In this document: one piece after another, positions 8,960 to 17,718 of the stretch
Layout of the letters: each line of letters begins with the position of its first letter
Position numbering within the stretch: position 1 is the first letter of the stretch
DNA from: Mesorhizobium sp. ZC-5
GTDB lineage: Bacteria; Pseudomonadota; Alphaproteobacteria; Rhizobiales; Rhizobiaceae
Length of the DNA: 64,000 nt
Assembly: GCF_025753855.1 (NCBI RefSeq)
Contig: NZ_JAOWPT010000002.1
Coordinates: 806,001 to 870,000 of the forward strand
Reading direction: 5' to 3'
Position numbers and translations under genes: made by a program
The notes under the pieces: model-generated
Told to the model about the DNA's origin: nothing
Database searches by the model: none
Seen by the model: the letters and a program-made list of their open reading frames with translations, nothing else

Positions 8960-9551
8960 TCGCCCTCCCTTGAGAGGCAGACAGGCACGATTTCCTCAAG
9001 ACGCGCTTCGTCGTTGCCACGCTCCGGTTTTTGCCGGCCTGGCCATTGGGAGGCTGTCGTGCCTCCCGTGTGAAAAGTGTGGGGGAGGCGGTGCGCGCCT
9101 GCCGGACGGACCGACAGCGCTGTTTTCAGTAACGATGCCCGAAAGACGCGCACCGCCGGCGTTGCTGCCCCGCCCGGCTCGCCCTGTGCCCGAAGGCCGT
9201 AAGCTCACCGTGCCACGTGAGCCGGAACCTTGGAGCCCGATCCGGCAACACCTTGGTGCCGCCTGACCGTCCCCAACCTCGCACCCGGAGCGAGGCCAGT
9301 CCCGACGCCGCCGTTCTCCCTGGTCAACCCGGTGGCCACCCAGACCCCCACAGAGAACAACACGGTCATTATGCGGGAGGCGGCGAAGGGTGTGGATGGA
9401 CGATTTTTGCAAAAATCGTACAAGCCATTGAAATCATGGAGAAGAATCTTTGATTCTGTCAAGAAAGGTGGAGAAATGGGAAGAATCTTTCCACGTCTCC
9501 GCAGCGCGCGGACGCGATGTTCCGCTTCTCAAGAAGAGAGAGCCGACTGCA
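8960..9551. other. Gene-free intergenic stretch with several palindromes
   Basis: No convincing gene is seen in this 590-bp gap between deoA and the convergent protease gene. Short ORFs on both strands (for example 9217-9453 plus, 9205-9462 minus) have no recognisable motif or clear ribosome-binding site. The stretch holds several inverted repeats: GGGAGGC/GCCTCCC (9048-9054/9061-9067), GGCGGTGCGCG/CGCGCACCGCC (9087-9097/9147-9157), a perfect 20-bp palindrome at 9400-9419 and AGAATC/GATTCT (9443-9457). The right third is less GC-rich than its surroundings. It may be a decayed gene or a repeat-type element. Confidence 0.5.
9400..9419. repeat. Perfect 20-bp palindrome
   Basis: The arms ACGATTTTTG and CAAAAATCGT meet with no spacer, giving a perfect 20-bp dyad. 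It sits in a gene-free gap between the convergent ends of deoA and the aspartic-protease gene, so it is not an obvious promoter operator. It lacks a T-tract outside the stem and therefore is not a standard terminator. A protein-binding site or the relic of a mobile-element end is possible. Only the symmetry is certain. Confidence 0.6.
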
Positions 9552-10115
9552 TTACTGCACCAGAAGCAGTGCGCCGTTCTCGACGTGGAATTTCGACAGG
9601 CGGTTGAGGAAGCTCATGCCGACCAGCGTGCCGTCGAGCGCGGTGTCCTCCAGCACCGCGGCCTGGACATCCTCCACCATGATGCGGCCGATCTGGATGC
9701 GTTCGATGACGATGCCCGCGGCACGCGTGACGCCGTTCGCCGTCCGCACCTCGTATTTGAAGTCGTCCCTGTCGAGCGAAATGCCGATGCGGCGTGCCGT
9801 CGACCGGTTGATCGCGACCGTCGTGGCGCCCGTGTCGACCAGCGCTTCGACCGCGCGGCCGTTCAGCTTGAAATCCGCGACGAAATGGCCCCGTTCATCG
9901 GCCGACACCTTTACCTTCCTGCCGAGCAGCACTTCCGGCGCGGCTGGCACCGGCGTTGCGACAACCTTCAGCGTGGGCGCTGGTTCGGCCGCTTCGGTCG
10001 CGGCTTCCTCTGACGGGGCCAGCAGGCGGTGAAAAGCCTTGGGATCGGACTGGTAGGCCATCGGGATTGCCACCGATGCGGCGACAGCCATGCCGAGAAT
10101 AACAAAATTGCGCAT
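9552..10115 (-). CDS. Retropepsin-like aspartic protease (TIGR02281 type), membrane anchored
   Basis: This 187-residue protein has an N-terminal hydrophobic segment (about 2-20), an Ala/Pro-rich linker and a clan AA aspartic protease domain with the active-site motif ALVDTGATTVAI near residue 91. Later ILG-like strands (GTLVGMSFLNRLSKFHVENG) complete the retropepsin fold. Such proteins work as dimers, and here the domain should face the periplasm. Substrates of this bacterial family are largely unknown. I use the ATG at 10115; a GTG one codon upstream is possible. Confidence 0.85.
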   Translation of the reverse strand: MRNFVILGMAVAASVAIPMAYQSDPKAFHRLLAPSEEAATEAAEPAPTLKVVATPVPAAPEVLLGRKVKVSADERGHFVADFKLNGRAVEALVDTGATTVAINRSTARRIGISLDRDDFKYEVRTANGVTRAAGIVIERIQIGRIMVEDVQAAVLEDTALDGTLVGMSFLNRLSKFHVENGALLLVQ

Positions 10116-10241
10116 CACAGACCCGCCCTGGTAGCGGGCCGGATCGTAGCGCTTTGTCCTATCCGGCGGCTTAACGCGAACGTCCGGCGTAGTTCGGCGG
10201 GCCGAAACCGTGCTGTTGCGTTAACGAGCGGTGAACGGTCG

Positions 10242-10637
10242 TTATTTCGGCTCTGTGTCTTCGAAGTACGATTTGAGGTCGGCGGTTCGCGCCTCGATCA
10301 CCGCGGCCCGGCAGGTCGGATAGCTCAGCACCTCTCCCTCACGGCCAAAATAGCCGCCGGCGTAGAAGAGACAGGACTTTTCCTTGTAGGAATTCCAGGC
10401 ACGTTGCTCGTCGAGCAGGGCTTTGGAGGTCGCATCGTCGTCTATCTCGGAATGCACCTTCTTCCAGGTATCGTTGAGCGCCTTGTCCGCGCGCGCCATC
10501 CAATCGCCGCCACACTGGCCCCATGATGTATTGGAGCCGTCGCTGGCTTTCATGCATTTGTCGTAAGCGTCGTCGGCGTGGGCCGGCAGAACGGCGAACA
10601 ATCCGGCTGCCAGAACAAAGGGAACCATGATCTTCAT
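10242..10637 (-). CDS. Secreted DUF1311 / LprI-like protein
   Basis: The 131-residue protein has a signal peptide (IMVPFVLAAGLFAVLPAHA) and a mature domain with paired cysteines (YDKCMK, WGQCGGDWM, KSCLFYAG, YPTCRAAV) and the helix W(N)xYKEKSC typical of the DUF1311/LprI family, some members of which inhibit lysozymes. It should be periplasmic or secreted. A Shine-Dalgarno GGAG lies 8 bases before the ATG at 10637, which favours that start over the two upstream ATGs. An anti-lysozyme role is family-based inference. Confidence 0.8.
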   Translation of the reverse strand: MKIMVPFVLAAGLFAVLPAHADDAYDKCMKASDGSNTSWGQCGGDWMARADKALNDTWKKVHSEIDDDATSKALLDEQRAWNSYKEKSCLFYAGGYFGREGEVLSYPTCRAAVIEARTADLKSYFEDTEPK

Positions 10638-10706
10638 GAGCATTTCTCCATTCCCCGTCACGGCAACGCTAACGCGGGACGGGGAGACAGGCAACCCACA
10701 GGCGCA

Positions 10707-11336
10707 TCACTTGGTTCCGTACAACCGGTCGCCGGCGTCGCCGAGACCGGGCACGATGTAGCCCTTTTCATTGAGCTGCCTGTCGATCGCCGCCGTATAG
10801 ACCGGCACGTCGGGGTGGGCTTTCGTGAAGCGCTCGATGCCTTCGGGTGCCGCCAGCAGGCAGAGATAGCGCATGTTGGTGGCGCCGCGGCCCTTCAGCT
10901 TGTCGATCGCCGCGATCGCCGAATTGGCGGTTGCCAGCATCGGGTCGACGACGATCACCAGCCGGTCGGCAAGGTCGCTCGGCGCCTTGAAGAAATATTC
11001 CACCGCCTCCAGCGTCTCATGATCGCGATAGAGGCCGATATGGGCGACGCGCGCCGCCGGCACTAGGTCAAGCAATCCTTCCAGCAGGCCGTTGCCGGCA
11101 CGCAGCACCGAGGCGAAAACCAGCTTCTTGCCTTCCAGGATCGGCGCTTCCATGGTCTCGATCGGCGTTTCGATGGTCTTGGTGGTCAGTTCGAGATCAC
11201 GGGTAACCTCGTAGCCGAGCAGCAGCGAGATTTCGCGCAGCAGCCGCCGGAAGCTCGCCGTCGAGGTTTCCTTGTCGCGCATGATGGTGAGCTTGTGCTG
11301 GACAAGCGGATGGTCGACGACGGTCACGCCCTTCAT
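10707..11336 (-). CDS. upp: Uracil phosphoribosyltransferase
   Basis: This 209-residue enzyme makes UMP from uracil and PRPP in the cytoplasm. It begins with [20 protein letters not shown] and carries [15 protein letters not shown], the PRPP-binding motif [16 protein letters not shown] and the C-terminal [15 protein letters not shown], all diagnostic of Upp. An upstream in-frame ATG at 11396 adds 20 residues unlike the family, so I start at 11336. It lies downstream of add on the same strand and uses the uracil that nucleoside breakdown would release. Confidence 0.95.
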   Translation of the reverse strand: MKGVTVVDHPLVQHKLTIMRDKETSTASFRRLLREISLLLGYEVTRDLELTTKTIETPIETMEAPILEGKKLVFASVLRAGNGLLEGLLDLVPAARVAHIGLYRDHETLEAVEYFFKAPSDLADRLVIVVDPMLATANSAIAAIDKLKGRGATNMRYLCLLAAPEGIERFTKAHPDVPVYTAAIDRQLNEKGYIVPGLGDAGDRLYGTK

Positions 11337-11437
11337 GATGTTGCTCCTGGAATTTTCTGCCGCTGGTTGGCCGCAATAGTAGCGGTTGCGCGGCAAGCTA
11401 GGAACGGCCTGCGTGCTGGAACCACAGCTTTGTCGGC

Positions 11438-12418
11438 TCAGCGTCCTTGCACCGGTCCGTTCAGCCGCGCCAGCAGCGAAGCCTTGGTCTTCCTGTCGAC
11501 GAAAGCCGCCTCGATCGCCGTGCGGGTGACGGCTGTCGCAGCCTTGTCGTCCATGCGGAAGTGCTCGCGCGCGATCTCGTATTCACGCTTCAGCGACGTC
11601 CAGAAATAAGGCGGGTCGTCCGAATTGAGCGTCACCTTGCAGCCGGCGTCCCTGAGTTTCACGAAGGGGTGGTTTTCAAAACTGTCGAACACGCTGAGCG
11701 CGATGTTGGAGCCGGGGCAGCATTCGAGCACGACGCCCTCGTCGGCGATGCGCCTGACCAGGTCGGGGTTCTCGATCGCCCGCACGCCGTGACCGATGCG
11801 CGACGGCCTTATGTGATCGAGCGCGCCCTGCACGCTTTCCCAGCCGCAGAGCTCTCCGGCATGGATGGTGATGCCGAGCCCCGCCTCGCGCGCGATCTCG
11901 AAGGCCCGCACATAATCTTCGAAGTTGCCCATCCGCTCGTCGCCGGCGACGCCGAAGCCGGTGACCAGCGGGTGTCCGCACTTTGCCGCGAAACGCGCCG
12001 ATGCCTCGATCGATTCGACCCCGATGTGGCGGACGCCGGTGACGATCATGCGGCTTTCGATGCCGGTCTTGGCCTTGGCGCGTTGCATGCCTTCGCCGAG
12101 CGCGTTGGTGTAGGCGGCGGGCGAGAGGCCTGCCTTCAAGGCATGGTCGGGCGACGTGAAGAATTCCGAATAGATGCAGCCGTCACGCGCAAGGCTGGTG
12201 AGATAGTGCTCGGACAGCCGCGCATAGTCCTCCTCGGTGCGGAAAAGGTCGGAAGCCGCGTCGTAGGCGGCCAGGAACGAGGTGAAATCGTGCCAGACGA
12301 AAGCACCGTCCTTGATGAAGGACGAGACGTCCTTGCCGTATTTCTGTGCCTGTCTGACGACGAGGTCCGGCGCTGCCGCACCCTCGATGTGGCAGTGCAA
12401 CTCCGCTTTCAAAACCAT
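11438..12418 (-). CDS. add: Adenosine deaminase
   Basis: This 326-residue metal-dependent deaminase converts adenosine (or possibly adenine) to inosine (hypoxanthine). Visible zinc and substrate motifs in order are ELHCHIEGA (two His), [11 protein letters not shown] (His plus catalytic Glu), RIGHGVRA (His) and [10 protein letters not shown] (Asp pair). Length fits the ADA/adenine-deaminase family. It is followed by upp about 100 bases downstream and lies close to the plus-strand nucleoside operon, so it extends that salvage function. Adenosine versus adenine specificity cannot be settled by eye. Confidence 0.9.
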   Translation of the reverse strand: MVLKAELHCHIEGAAAPDLVVRQAQKYGKDVSSFIKDGAFVWHDFTSFLAAYDAASDLFRTEEDYARLSEHYLTSLARDGCIYSEFFTSPDHALKAGLSPAAYTNALGEGMQRAKAKTGIESRMIVTGVRHIGVESIEASARFAAKCGHPLVTGFGVAGDERMGNFEDYVRAFEIAREAGLGITIHAGELCGWESVQGALDHIRPSRIGHGVRAIENPDLVRRIADEGVVLECCPGSNIALSVFDSFENHPFVKLRDAGCKVTLNSDDPPYFWTSLKREYEIAREHFRMDDKAATAVTRTAIEAAFVDRKTKASLLARLNGPVQGR

Positions 12419-12529
12419 TAAAGATCCTCGTCATGCGCATCTGGAGCGCGGCTCTTCACCGCGCCTTAAACAATAGCGCCGGCTATGCCGATCGGCTATG
12501 GTCCCGCCGAAATTAGGCAGGTCACAAGA

Positions 12530-13306
12530 ATGTCAGAACAGCGCACGACGGCCGCGGGCGGCATGGAAACGTCCTACGGCTACAGGCGGGTCGGCGCCGG
12601 CGACAAGCAGTCGCTGGTCAATGATGTCTTTCATCGCGTCGCCAATCGCTACGACCTGATGAATGACCTGATGTCGGGTGGCCTCCACCGCCTGTGGAAG
12701 GACGCGCTGGTCGCCTGGCTCAACCCGCCGAAGCGGGCGGGCTGGAAGGTGCTCGACGTTGCCGGCGGCACCGGCGACATCGCCTTCCGCATCATCGAGG
12801 CATCCGGCGGCCAGGCGCATGCCACGGTGCTCGACATCAACGGCTCCATGCTTGCCGTCGGCCGTGAGCGCGCCGAAAAGCAGGGGCTGGCGGCCGGCAC
12901 CGATTTCGTCGAGGCCAATGCGGAGGAACTGCCCTTCGCCGACGAGACATTCGACGCCTATACGATCGCCTTCGGCATCCGCAACGTGCCGCGCATCGAG
13001 GCAGCGCTTGCCGAGGCTTGTCGCGTGCTCAAGCCGGGTGGCCGTTTCCTCTGCCTCGAGTTTTCCGAGGTCGACATGCCGCTGCTCGACAAGGCCTATG
13101 AGGCCTGGTCGTTCAATGCCATCCCACGCATCGGCCAGGCGGTGACCGGCGACGGCGAGCCCTACGCCTATCTGGTGGAATCGATCCGCAAATTCCCCAA
13201 CCAGGAGAATTTCGCCGCGATGATCCGCGGTGCCGGGTTCGAGCGCGTCGCCTACAGAAACTATTCCGGCGGCATCGCCGCATTGCATTCGGGCTGGAAG
13301 CTTTGA
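12530..13306 (+). CDS. ubiE: Ubiquinone/menaquinone biosynthesis C-methyltransferase
   Basis: This 258-residue SAM-dependent methyltransferase performs the C-methylation step of ubiquinone synthesis. The UbiE pattern [28 protein letters not shown] (in part: SGGLHRLWK) is near residue 45. SAM motif I is [10 protein letters not shown], the post-I Asp is in VLDINGSML, and IAFGIRNV is typical of the family. The protein ends in [11 protein letters not shown], as UbiE does. An upstream ATG at 12485 is in frame but adds a non-conserved leader. ubiB follows 13 bases later. Confidence 0.95.
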   Translation: MSEQRTTAAGGMETSYGYRRVGAGDKQSLVNDVFHRVANRYDLMNDLMSGGLHRLWKDALVAWLNPPKRAGWKVLDVAGGTGDIAFRIIEASGGQAHATVLDINGSMLAVGRERAEKQGLAAGTDFVEANAEELPFADETFDAYTIAFGIRNVPRIEAALAEACRVLKPGGRFLCLEFSEVDMPLLDKAYEAWSFNAIPRIGQAVTGDGEPYAYLVESIRKFPNQENFAAMIRGAGFERVAYRNYSGGIAALHSGWKL

Positions 13307-13319
13307 GGGTCCTGACCGG

Positions 13320-14894
13320 ATGACCACCATAGGCGCCGGTTTCCGGCTGGTTCGCGCGGGCTGGGTGCTGGTTCGCGAAGGCGTGATCGCAGCGCTGCCC
13401 GGCGACCAGTTGCCGGGCGTGCCGCGGTTCGCCTGGCGCGTCGCCAGGCTTTTGGCGCGGCCGCGTTCGCGCCGCAGCGGCCGCTCCGAGCGGCTGGCCA
13501 ATGCCGTCGCCCGCCTCGGGCCGTCTTATGTGAAGCTCGGCCAGTTCCTGGCGACCAGGCCCGATGTCGTCGGCAACGACATCGCCGTCGACCTCGCCAT
13601 GCTCCAGGACAAGATGGAGACCTTTCCGAAGGAGGAAGCGGCAAAGCTGATCGAGGGCTCGCTCGGCCGCCCTGTAGGCGATCTCTACACCGAATTCGGC
13701 GACCCGGTCGCCGCCGCGTCGATCGCCCAGGTGCATCCGGCCGAAGTTTTGCGCGACGGCGTGCCCGCGAAGGTGGCGGTCAAGGTGATCCGGCCGGGTG
13801 TCCGCCGCCGCTTCCACCAGGATCTGCAGAGCTATTTTCTCGCCGCGCGGCTGCAGGAAAAGTATTTCCCGTCGACACGGCGGCTGCGTCCCGTCGAAGT
13901 GACCGAGACGCTGGCGCAGACCACCCGCATCGAGATGGACCTGCGGCTCGAGGCGGCGGCGCTTTCGATCCTCGCCGAAAATACTGCCGACGATCCGGGC
14001 TTTCGCGTCCCGCTGGTCGACTGGGAACGCACCGGCGGCGACGTGCTGACCATGGAGTGGATCGACGGCATCAAGATGTCGGATGTCGAGGCGCTGCGCG
14101 CTGCCGGCCACGATCTCAAGGCGATTGCCGCAAACCTCGTGCAGTCGTTCCTGCGCCATACGCTACGCGACGGCTTCTTCCATGCCGACATGCATCCCGG
14201 CAATCTGTTCGTCGATGCCGACGGCACCATCGTCGCGGTCGATCTCGGCATTTCCGGTAGGCTTGGCAAGAAGGAGCGGCGTTTTCTGGCCGAAATCCTC
14301 TACGGTTTCATAACCCGCGACTATACCCGCGTGGCCGAGGTGCATTTCGAGGCGGGTTATGTCCCCTCCAGGCACGATGTCTCGGCTTTCGCCCAGGCCA
14401 TCCGCGCCATTGGCGAGCCGATCCATGGCCAGCCGGCCGAGACCATCTCGATGGCGCGGCTTCTGACGCTGCTGTTCGAAGTGACCGAGCTTTTCGACAT
14501 GGAAACACGTACCGAACTGGTGCTGCTGCAGAAAACCATGGTTGTCGTCGAAGGCGTCGCCCGCACCCTGGATCCCGCCTTCAATATGTGGAAGACGGCC
14601 GAGCCGGTCGTCGGTGGCTGGATCGCCGGCAATCTCGGCCCGCGCGGCATGATGGCCGACGCCCGCGACGGCGTGCATGCGCTGATGGCGCTCGCCCGCC
14701 AGGCGCCCGATCTCGCCGCCCGTACCGAACGCCTGTCGCGCGAAATCGACGCGATGGCCGAACACGGCCTTCGTTTCGATCCCGAGACGGCGAAGGCGAT
14801 AGGCAAGGCCGAAGCACGACACACGCGCTCGGGCCGCATCGCGTTGTGGGTGATCGCACTGACGCTGATATGGATTGCGTGGCAGATTGGATGA
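13320..14894 (+). CDS. ubiB: UbiB-type atypical kinase for ubiquinone synthesis
   Basis: The 524-residue protein belongs to the ABC1/ADCK/UbiB family, needed for ubiquinone biosynthesis and attached to the inner membrane. It has the family KxGQ motif (YVKLGQFLATRPD), the Ala-rich nucleotide loop AAASIAQVH, the lysine strand VAVKVIRPG, and the HADMHPGNLFV catalytic segment followed by VAVDLGISGR (metal-binding Asp). A C-terminal hydrophobic helix (about 505-522) would anchor it. It sits between ubiE and the toxin-antitoxin pair. The start at 13320 is chosen because the upstream in-frame region lies within ubiE. Confidence 0.94.
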   Translation: MTTIGAGFRLVRAGWVLVREGVIAALPGDQLPGVPRFAWRVARLLARPRSRRSGRSERLANAVARLGPSYVKLGQFLATRPDVVGNDIAVDLAMLQDKMETFPKEEAAKLIEGSLGRPVGDLYTEFGDPVAAASIAQVHPAEVLRDGVPAKVAVKVIRPGVRRRFHQDLQSYFLAARLQEKYFPSTRRLRPVEVTETLAQTTRIEMDLRLEAAALSILAENTADDPGFRVPLVDWERTGGDVLTMEWIDGIKMSDVEALRAAGHDLKAIAANLVQSFLRHTLRDGFFHADMHPGNLFVDADGTIVAVDLGISGRLGKKERRFLAEILYGFITRDYTRVAEVHFEAGYVPSRHDVSAFAQAIRAIGEPIHGQPAETISMARLLTLLFEVTELFDMETRTELVLLQKTMVVVEGVARTLDPAFNMWKTAEPVVGGWIAGNLGPRGMMADARDGVHALMALARQAPDLAARTERLSREIDAMAEHGLRFDPETAKAIGKAEARHTRSGRIALWVIALTLIWIAWQIG

Positions 14895-14896
14895 TC

Positions 14897-14933
14897 TGCT
14901 AGCGTTGACTGCAATGCTAGCAATGCTTACATT
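14897..14933 (+). promoter_or_regulatory. Candidate promoter and autoregulatory operator of the toxin-antitoxin pair
   Basis: A TTGACT hexamer at 14905-14910 is separated by 17 bases from TACATT at 14928-14933, a plausible sigma-70 promoter. Two GCTAGC palindromes, at 14898-14903 and 14916-14921, lie 18 bases apart; the second is embedded in TGCTAGCA and sits between the -35 and -10. Paired palindromes over the promoter are the usual site for a FitA/VapB antitoxin. Occupancy by the antitoxin is inferred. Confidence 0.55.
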
Positions 14934-14956
14934 TATCCCAGATGGTGGAGACTGTC

Positions 14957-15247
14957 ATGGGCACTTTGACGATCAGGAACGTGGAAGACGATCTCAAACG
15001 CGACCTTCGCATACGGGCGGCTGAACTCGGCAAATCCATGGAGGAGGAGGCAAGGTCGATTATTCGTGTCGTCGTTCGCGAAGGGTTGAGCCTGAACGAC
15101 CTGGAAGGCCGAAAGATTCGACAGGGCGGAAGTGCCTGGGACATCGTCGCACGTCTTCGGGAAGAGTACGGGACTTTCGAACTGGAGGTACCCGAACGCC
15201 GCGACGTCGCGTCTACTATTTCCATATTTGACGATCTCCAAGACTGA
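14957..15247 (+). CDS. FitA/VapB-type antitoxin (ribbon-helix-helix)
   Basis: The 96-residue protein starts with a ribbon-helix-helix segment (MGTLTIRNVEDDLKRDLRIRA, described here as TLTIRNVEDDLKRDL then a helix with GKSMEEEARSI), the DNA-binding fold of FitA-like antitoxins. The acidic C-terminal part (about 60-96) would wrap the toxin. The ATG at 14957 has GGAG seven bases upstream and fits the family N terminus better than the ATG at 14942. The PIN-domain toxin gene follows after three bases. It should bind its own promoter and neutralise the toxin. Confidence 0.85.
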   Translation: MGTLTIRNVEDDLKRDLRIRAAELGKSMEEEARSIIRVVVREGLSLNDLEGRKIRQGGSAWDIVARLREEYGTFELEVPERRDVASTISIFDDLQD

Positions 15248-15250
15248 CCA

Positions 15251-15676
15251 ATGTATCTGGTCGATACGAACCTTGTCTCCGAAATCACGCGACCGGTTCC
15301 AGACGCCGGCGTTGTCGACTGGTTGAAAGCCACCGATCCAACGAAGATATTCCTGTCCGCGATCGTGATAGCCGAATTGCAACTTGGCCTGGAATTGCTG
15401 CCGGAAGGCCAGCGGCGGGATCAACTCACGGCAACCATCGACGGATTTGTCACGCAGGTGGCGGCAGCCAGAATCGTTGCATTCGGCGAAGTGGACGCGC
15501 GGCAGTTTGCCCGCATCGTGGCGCGACGACAGCACGCCGGCAGACCGATCAAGGAGTTGGACGCCCAGATTGCCGCGTCCGCCGCAACTCGTGGTTTTGC
15601 GGTCGTCACCAGAAACGTCGCGGATTTCGAGCATTGCGGGATCGACATCATAAATCCATGGAAAGTCCAGGCATGA
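15251..15676 (+). CDS. FitB/VapC-type PIN-domain toxin
   Basis: This 141-residue PIN-domain ribonuclease has the first acidic residue in MYLVDTNLVSE (Asp5), a Glu in SAIVIAELQLG, an Asp in KELDAQIAASA and a final acidic segment in VTRNVADFEHCGID. This is the full set of conserved acids for a metal-dependent RNase, so it looks intact. The GLELLPEGQRRDQL segment resembles the FitB subgroup. Its TGA overlaps the coaBC ATG by four bases, so the toxin is physically coupled to a housekeeping gene. RNA target unknown. Confidence 0.88.
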   Translation: MYLVDTNLVSEITRPVPDAGVVDWLKATDPTKIFLSAIVIAELQLGLELLPEGQRRDQLTATIDGFVTQVAAARIVAFGEVDARQFARIVARRQHAGRPIKELDAQIAASAATRGFAVVTRNVADFEHCGIDIINPWKVQA

Positions 15677-16890
15677 CCCTTTCCGGCAAGCGCATCCTGC
15701 TCATCATCGGCGGCGGCATCGCGGCCTATAAATGCCTCGACCTCATCCGCCGGCTACGCGAGCGGGGAGCGTTGGTGCGGTGCGTGATGACGGAGGCGGC
15801 GCAGCAATTTGTTACGCCGCTGTCGGTCGGTGCGCTGTCGGCCGATCACGTGTTTACCGCGCTTTTCGACCGGCACGCCGAACATGACGTCGGCCATATC
15901 CGCCTGTCGCGGGAAGCCGACCTGCTGGTCGTCGCGCCGTCGACCGCCGATCTGATGGCAAAACTCGCCGGCGGCCTCGCCAACGATCTCGCCTCGACCG
16001 TGCTGCTGGCCACCGACAAGCAGGTGTTGATGGCGCCGGCGATGAACCCGAGGATGTGGGCGCATCCCGCCACCCGCCGCAACCGCGCAACGCTGGAAAA
16101 GGACGGGATCCGTTTCATCGGCCCGGCGAAGGGCGAGATGGCGGAAAGCAACGAGGCCGGCGAAGGCCGCATGGCTGAACCGCTCGACATCGTGGCGGCC
16201 GTCGAAGGATTTTTCGACGCGGCGCCGAAACCCCTTTCGGGCCGCCGTATCATTGTCACCTCAGGCCCCACCCACGAGCCGATCGATCCGGTGCGTTACA
16301 TCGCCAACCGCTCTTCGGGCAAGCAGGGACACGCGATCGCGGCCGCCCTAGCGAGGCTCGGTGCCGATGTGCGGCTGGTGTCCGGACCGGTCGCCATTGC
16401 GGATCCGGGCGGGGTCTCCACCGTCCATGTCGAGAGCGCACGCCAGATGCAGGATGCGGTTACCCGACTGCTTCCCGCCGATGCCGCCGTCTTCGTTGCC
16501 GCTGTCGCCGACTGGCGCACCGAAAGTTCGGTGGGCGAAAAGATCAAGAAGGTGGCTGGCGAAGGCCCCCCGGCGCTGCAGATGGTCGAAAACCCGGATA
16601 TCCTCGCCGGCATCGGGCACCACCGGCAACGTCCATATCTGGTGGTCGGTTTTGCCGCCGAAACCCAGGACGTGCTGAAAAACGCCGAGGCGAAATTGAA
16701 GAAGAAGGGCGCGGATTTCATCGTCGCCAACGATGTCAGTCACGCCGGCGGGGTTATGGGGGGCGACCGCAATCGGGTCAAAATCGTCTCGAAATCAGGC
16801 GTCGACGAGTGGCCCGAAATGTCCAAGGACGCAGTTGCAGAACGGCTCGCGTTGCTGATCACCGAAAATTTGAAGACAGTGGAAGTCTAG
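15673..16890 (+). CDS. coaBC: Bifunctional phosphopantothenoylcysteine synthetase/decarboxylase
   Basis: The 405-residue enzyme carries out two steps of coenzyme A synthesis. The N-terminal CoaC flavoprotein domain shows GGGIAAYKCLDLIRRL, the catalytic His in VGHIRLSREADLLVVAPS and APAMNPRMW. The C-terminal CoaB domain has TSGPTHEPIDPVRYIANRSS (nucleotide loop), SSGKQG, AAVADWR and the lysine-rich KLKKKGADFIVAND. Starts upstream (15634, 15658) lie within the toxin gene; 15673 gives the conserved N terminus and the ATGA overlap. The gene completes a ubiE-ubiB-coaBC order interrupted by the toxin-antitoxin pair. Confidence 0.95.
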   Translation: MTLSGKRILLIIGGGIAAYKCLDLIRRLRERGALVRCVMTEAAQQFVTPLSVGALSADHVFTALFDRHAEHDVGHIRLSREADLLVVAPSTADLMAKLAGGLANDLASTVLLATDKQVLMAPAMNPRMWAHPATRRNRATLEKDGIRFIGPAKGEMAESNEAGEGRMAEPLDIVAAVEGFFDAAPKPLSGRRIIVTSGPTHEPIDPVRYIANRSSGKQGHAIAAALARLGADVRLVSGPVAIADPGGVSTVHVESARQMQDAVTRLLPADAAVFVAAVADWRTESSVGEKIKKVAGEGPPALQMVENPDILAGIGHHRQRPYLVVGFAAETQDVLKNAEAKLKKKGADFIVANDVSHAGGVMGGDRNRVKIVSKSGVDEWPEMSKDAVAERLALLITENLKTVEV

Positions 16891-16901
16891 TTTTCTACCT
16901 G

Positions 16902-16932
16902 GAGATGATGAAATTTATCTCATTTTTATTTT
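16902..16932 (+). terminator. Possible weak terminator after coaBC
   Basis: A short imperfect stem (GAGAT at 16902-16906 with ATCTC at 16917-16921) is followed by a T-rich run (TTTTTATTTTT). It lies 12 bases past the coaBC stop in a locally AT-rich patch. The stem is only five to seven base pairs, so termination would be weak. The call rests on position and the U-tract. Confidence 0.4.
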
Positions 16933-17079
16933 TGCTTACTCTACGGAAAGCGTTGGGCGTGGTATAGAGTTCGCAACAGGCGAGTCATTCTGTTTTTCGC
17001 TGCATGCCTTATTTTGGCCGACTGTTTGAGATCAGCCGGAAGCGAAAAATTGTTGCTTGAGTATTGAGGACGCTTTCTG

Positions 17080-17634
17080 ATGAACATCGCCCATTCGGCC
17101 GCGATCCCCGTTGTCGAGACGGAACGGGTCATTCTTCGCGGCCACAGGCTGGATGATTTCGATGCACACGCGGCCATGTGGGCAGACCCGGTGGTAACGC
17201 GCTTCCTCGGCGGCAAGCCCTTCACCCGCGAAGAGTCCTGGGCCCGCTATCTGCGCTATGCCGGGCTTTGGAGTGTACTCGGCTTCGGTTTCTGGGCGGT
17301 CGAGGACAGGACCACGCGCAGACTGATCGGCAGCGCCGGCTTCCATGAACTGCGGCGCGACATCGAGCCTTCACTCGAAGGCATCCCGGAAGCCGGCTGG
17401 GGGCTTGTATCGACGTCGCACGGCAAGGGCCTCGCCACGGAGGTGGTCGTCGCCATGCACCAATGGGGCGACGCGTTTTTCGACGGCGGCAAGACGGTTT
17501 GCATCATCGATCCAAAGAATATCGCCTCACGTCGCGTCGCCGAGAAATGCGGTTATCGCGAGGTCTTGAAGACGACCTACCGCGGCGAGCCGACCATCCT
17601 CTTCGAAAGGTTGGCCGGAGCCGCCACCGGCTGA
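17080..17634 (+). CDS. GNAT N-acetyltransferase (RimJ/RimL-like), tandem copy 1
   Basis: This 184-residue protein belongs to the RimJ/RimL-like branch of the GNAT superfamily (Acetyltransf_3 type), which transfers acetyl from acetyl-CoA. It starts VVETERVILRGHRLDDFDAH. The acetyl-CoA binding loop is around HGKGLATEVV, and the C-terminal NIASRRVAEKCGYREV is the family motif B. A close paralogue follows directly downstream. The substrate is unknown; small molecules or protein N termini are the known range for the family. Confidence 0.88.
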   Translation: MNIAHSAAIPVVETERVILRGHRLDDFDAHAAMWADPVVTRFLGGKPFTREESWARYLRYAGLWSVLGFGFWAVEDRTTRRLIGSAGFHELRRDIEPSLEGIPEAGWGLVSTSHGKGLATEVVVAMHQWGDAFFDGGKTVCIIDPKNIASRRVAEKCGYREVLKTTYRGEPTILFERLAGAATG

Positions 17635-17718
17635 GCCTACGTTCTTCTCACCTGTGGACTTTTCGCAATGCTGCCGGCCCGTGATAGGGCGGCGGCTGGT
17701 GTGACGAGGAGGATTGCA

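Noticed and set aside
9205-9462. Small minus-strand gene in the gap after deoA
   Set aside because: No family motif, no clear ribosome-binding site and a composition like non-coding frames.
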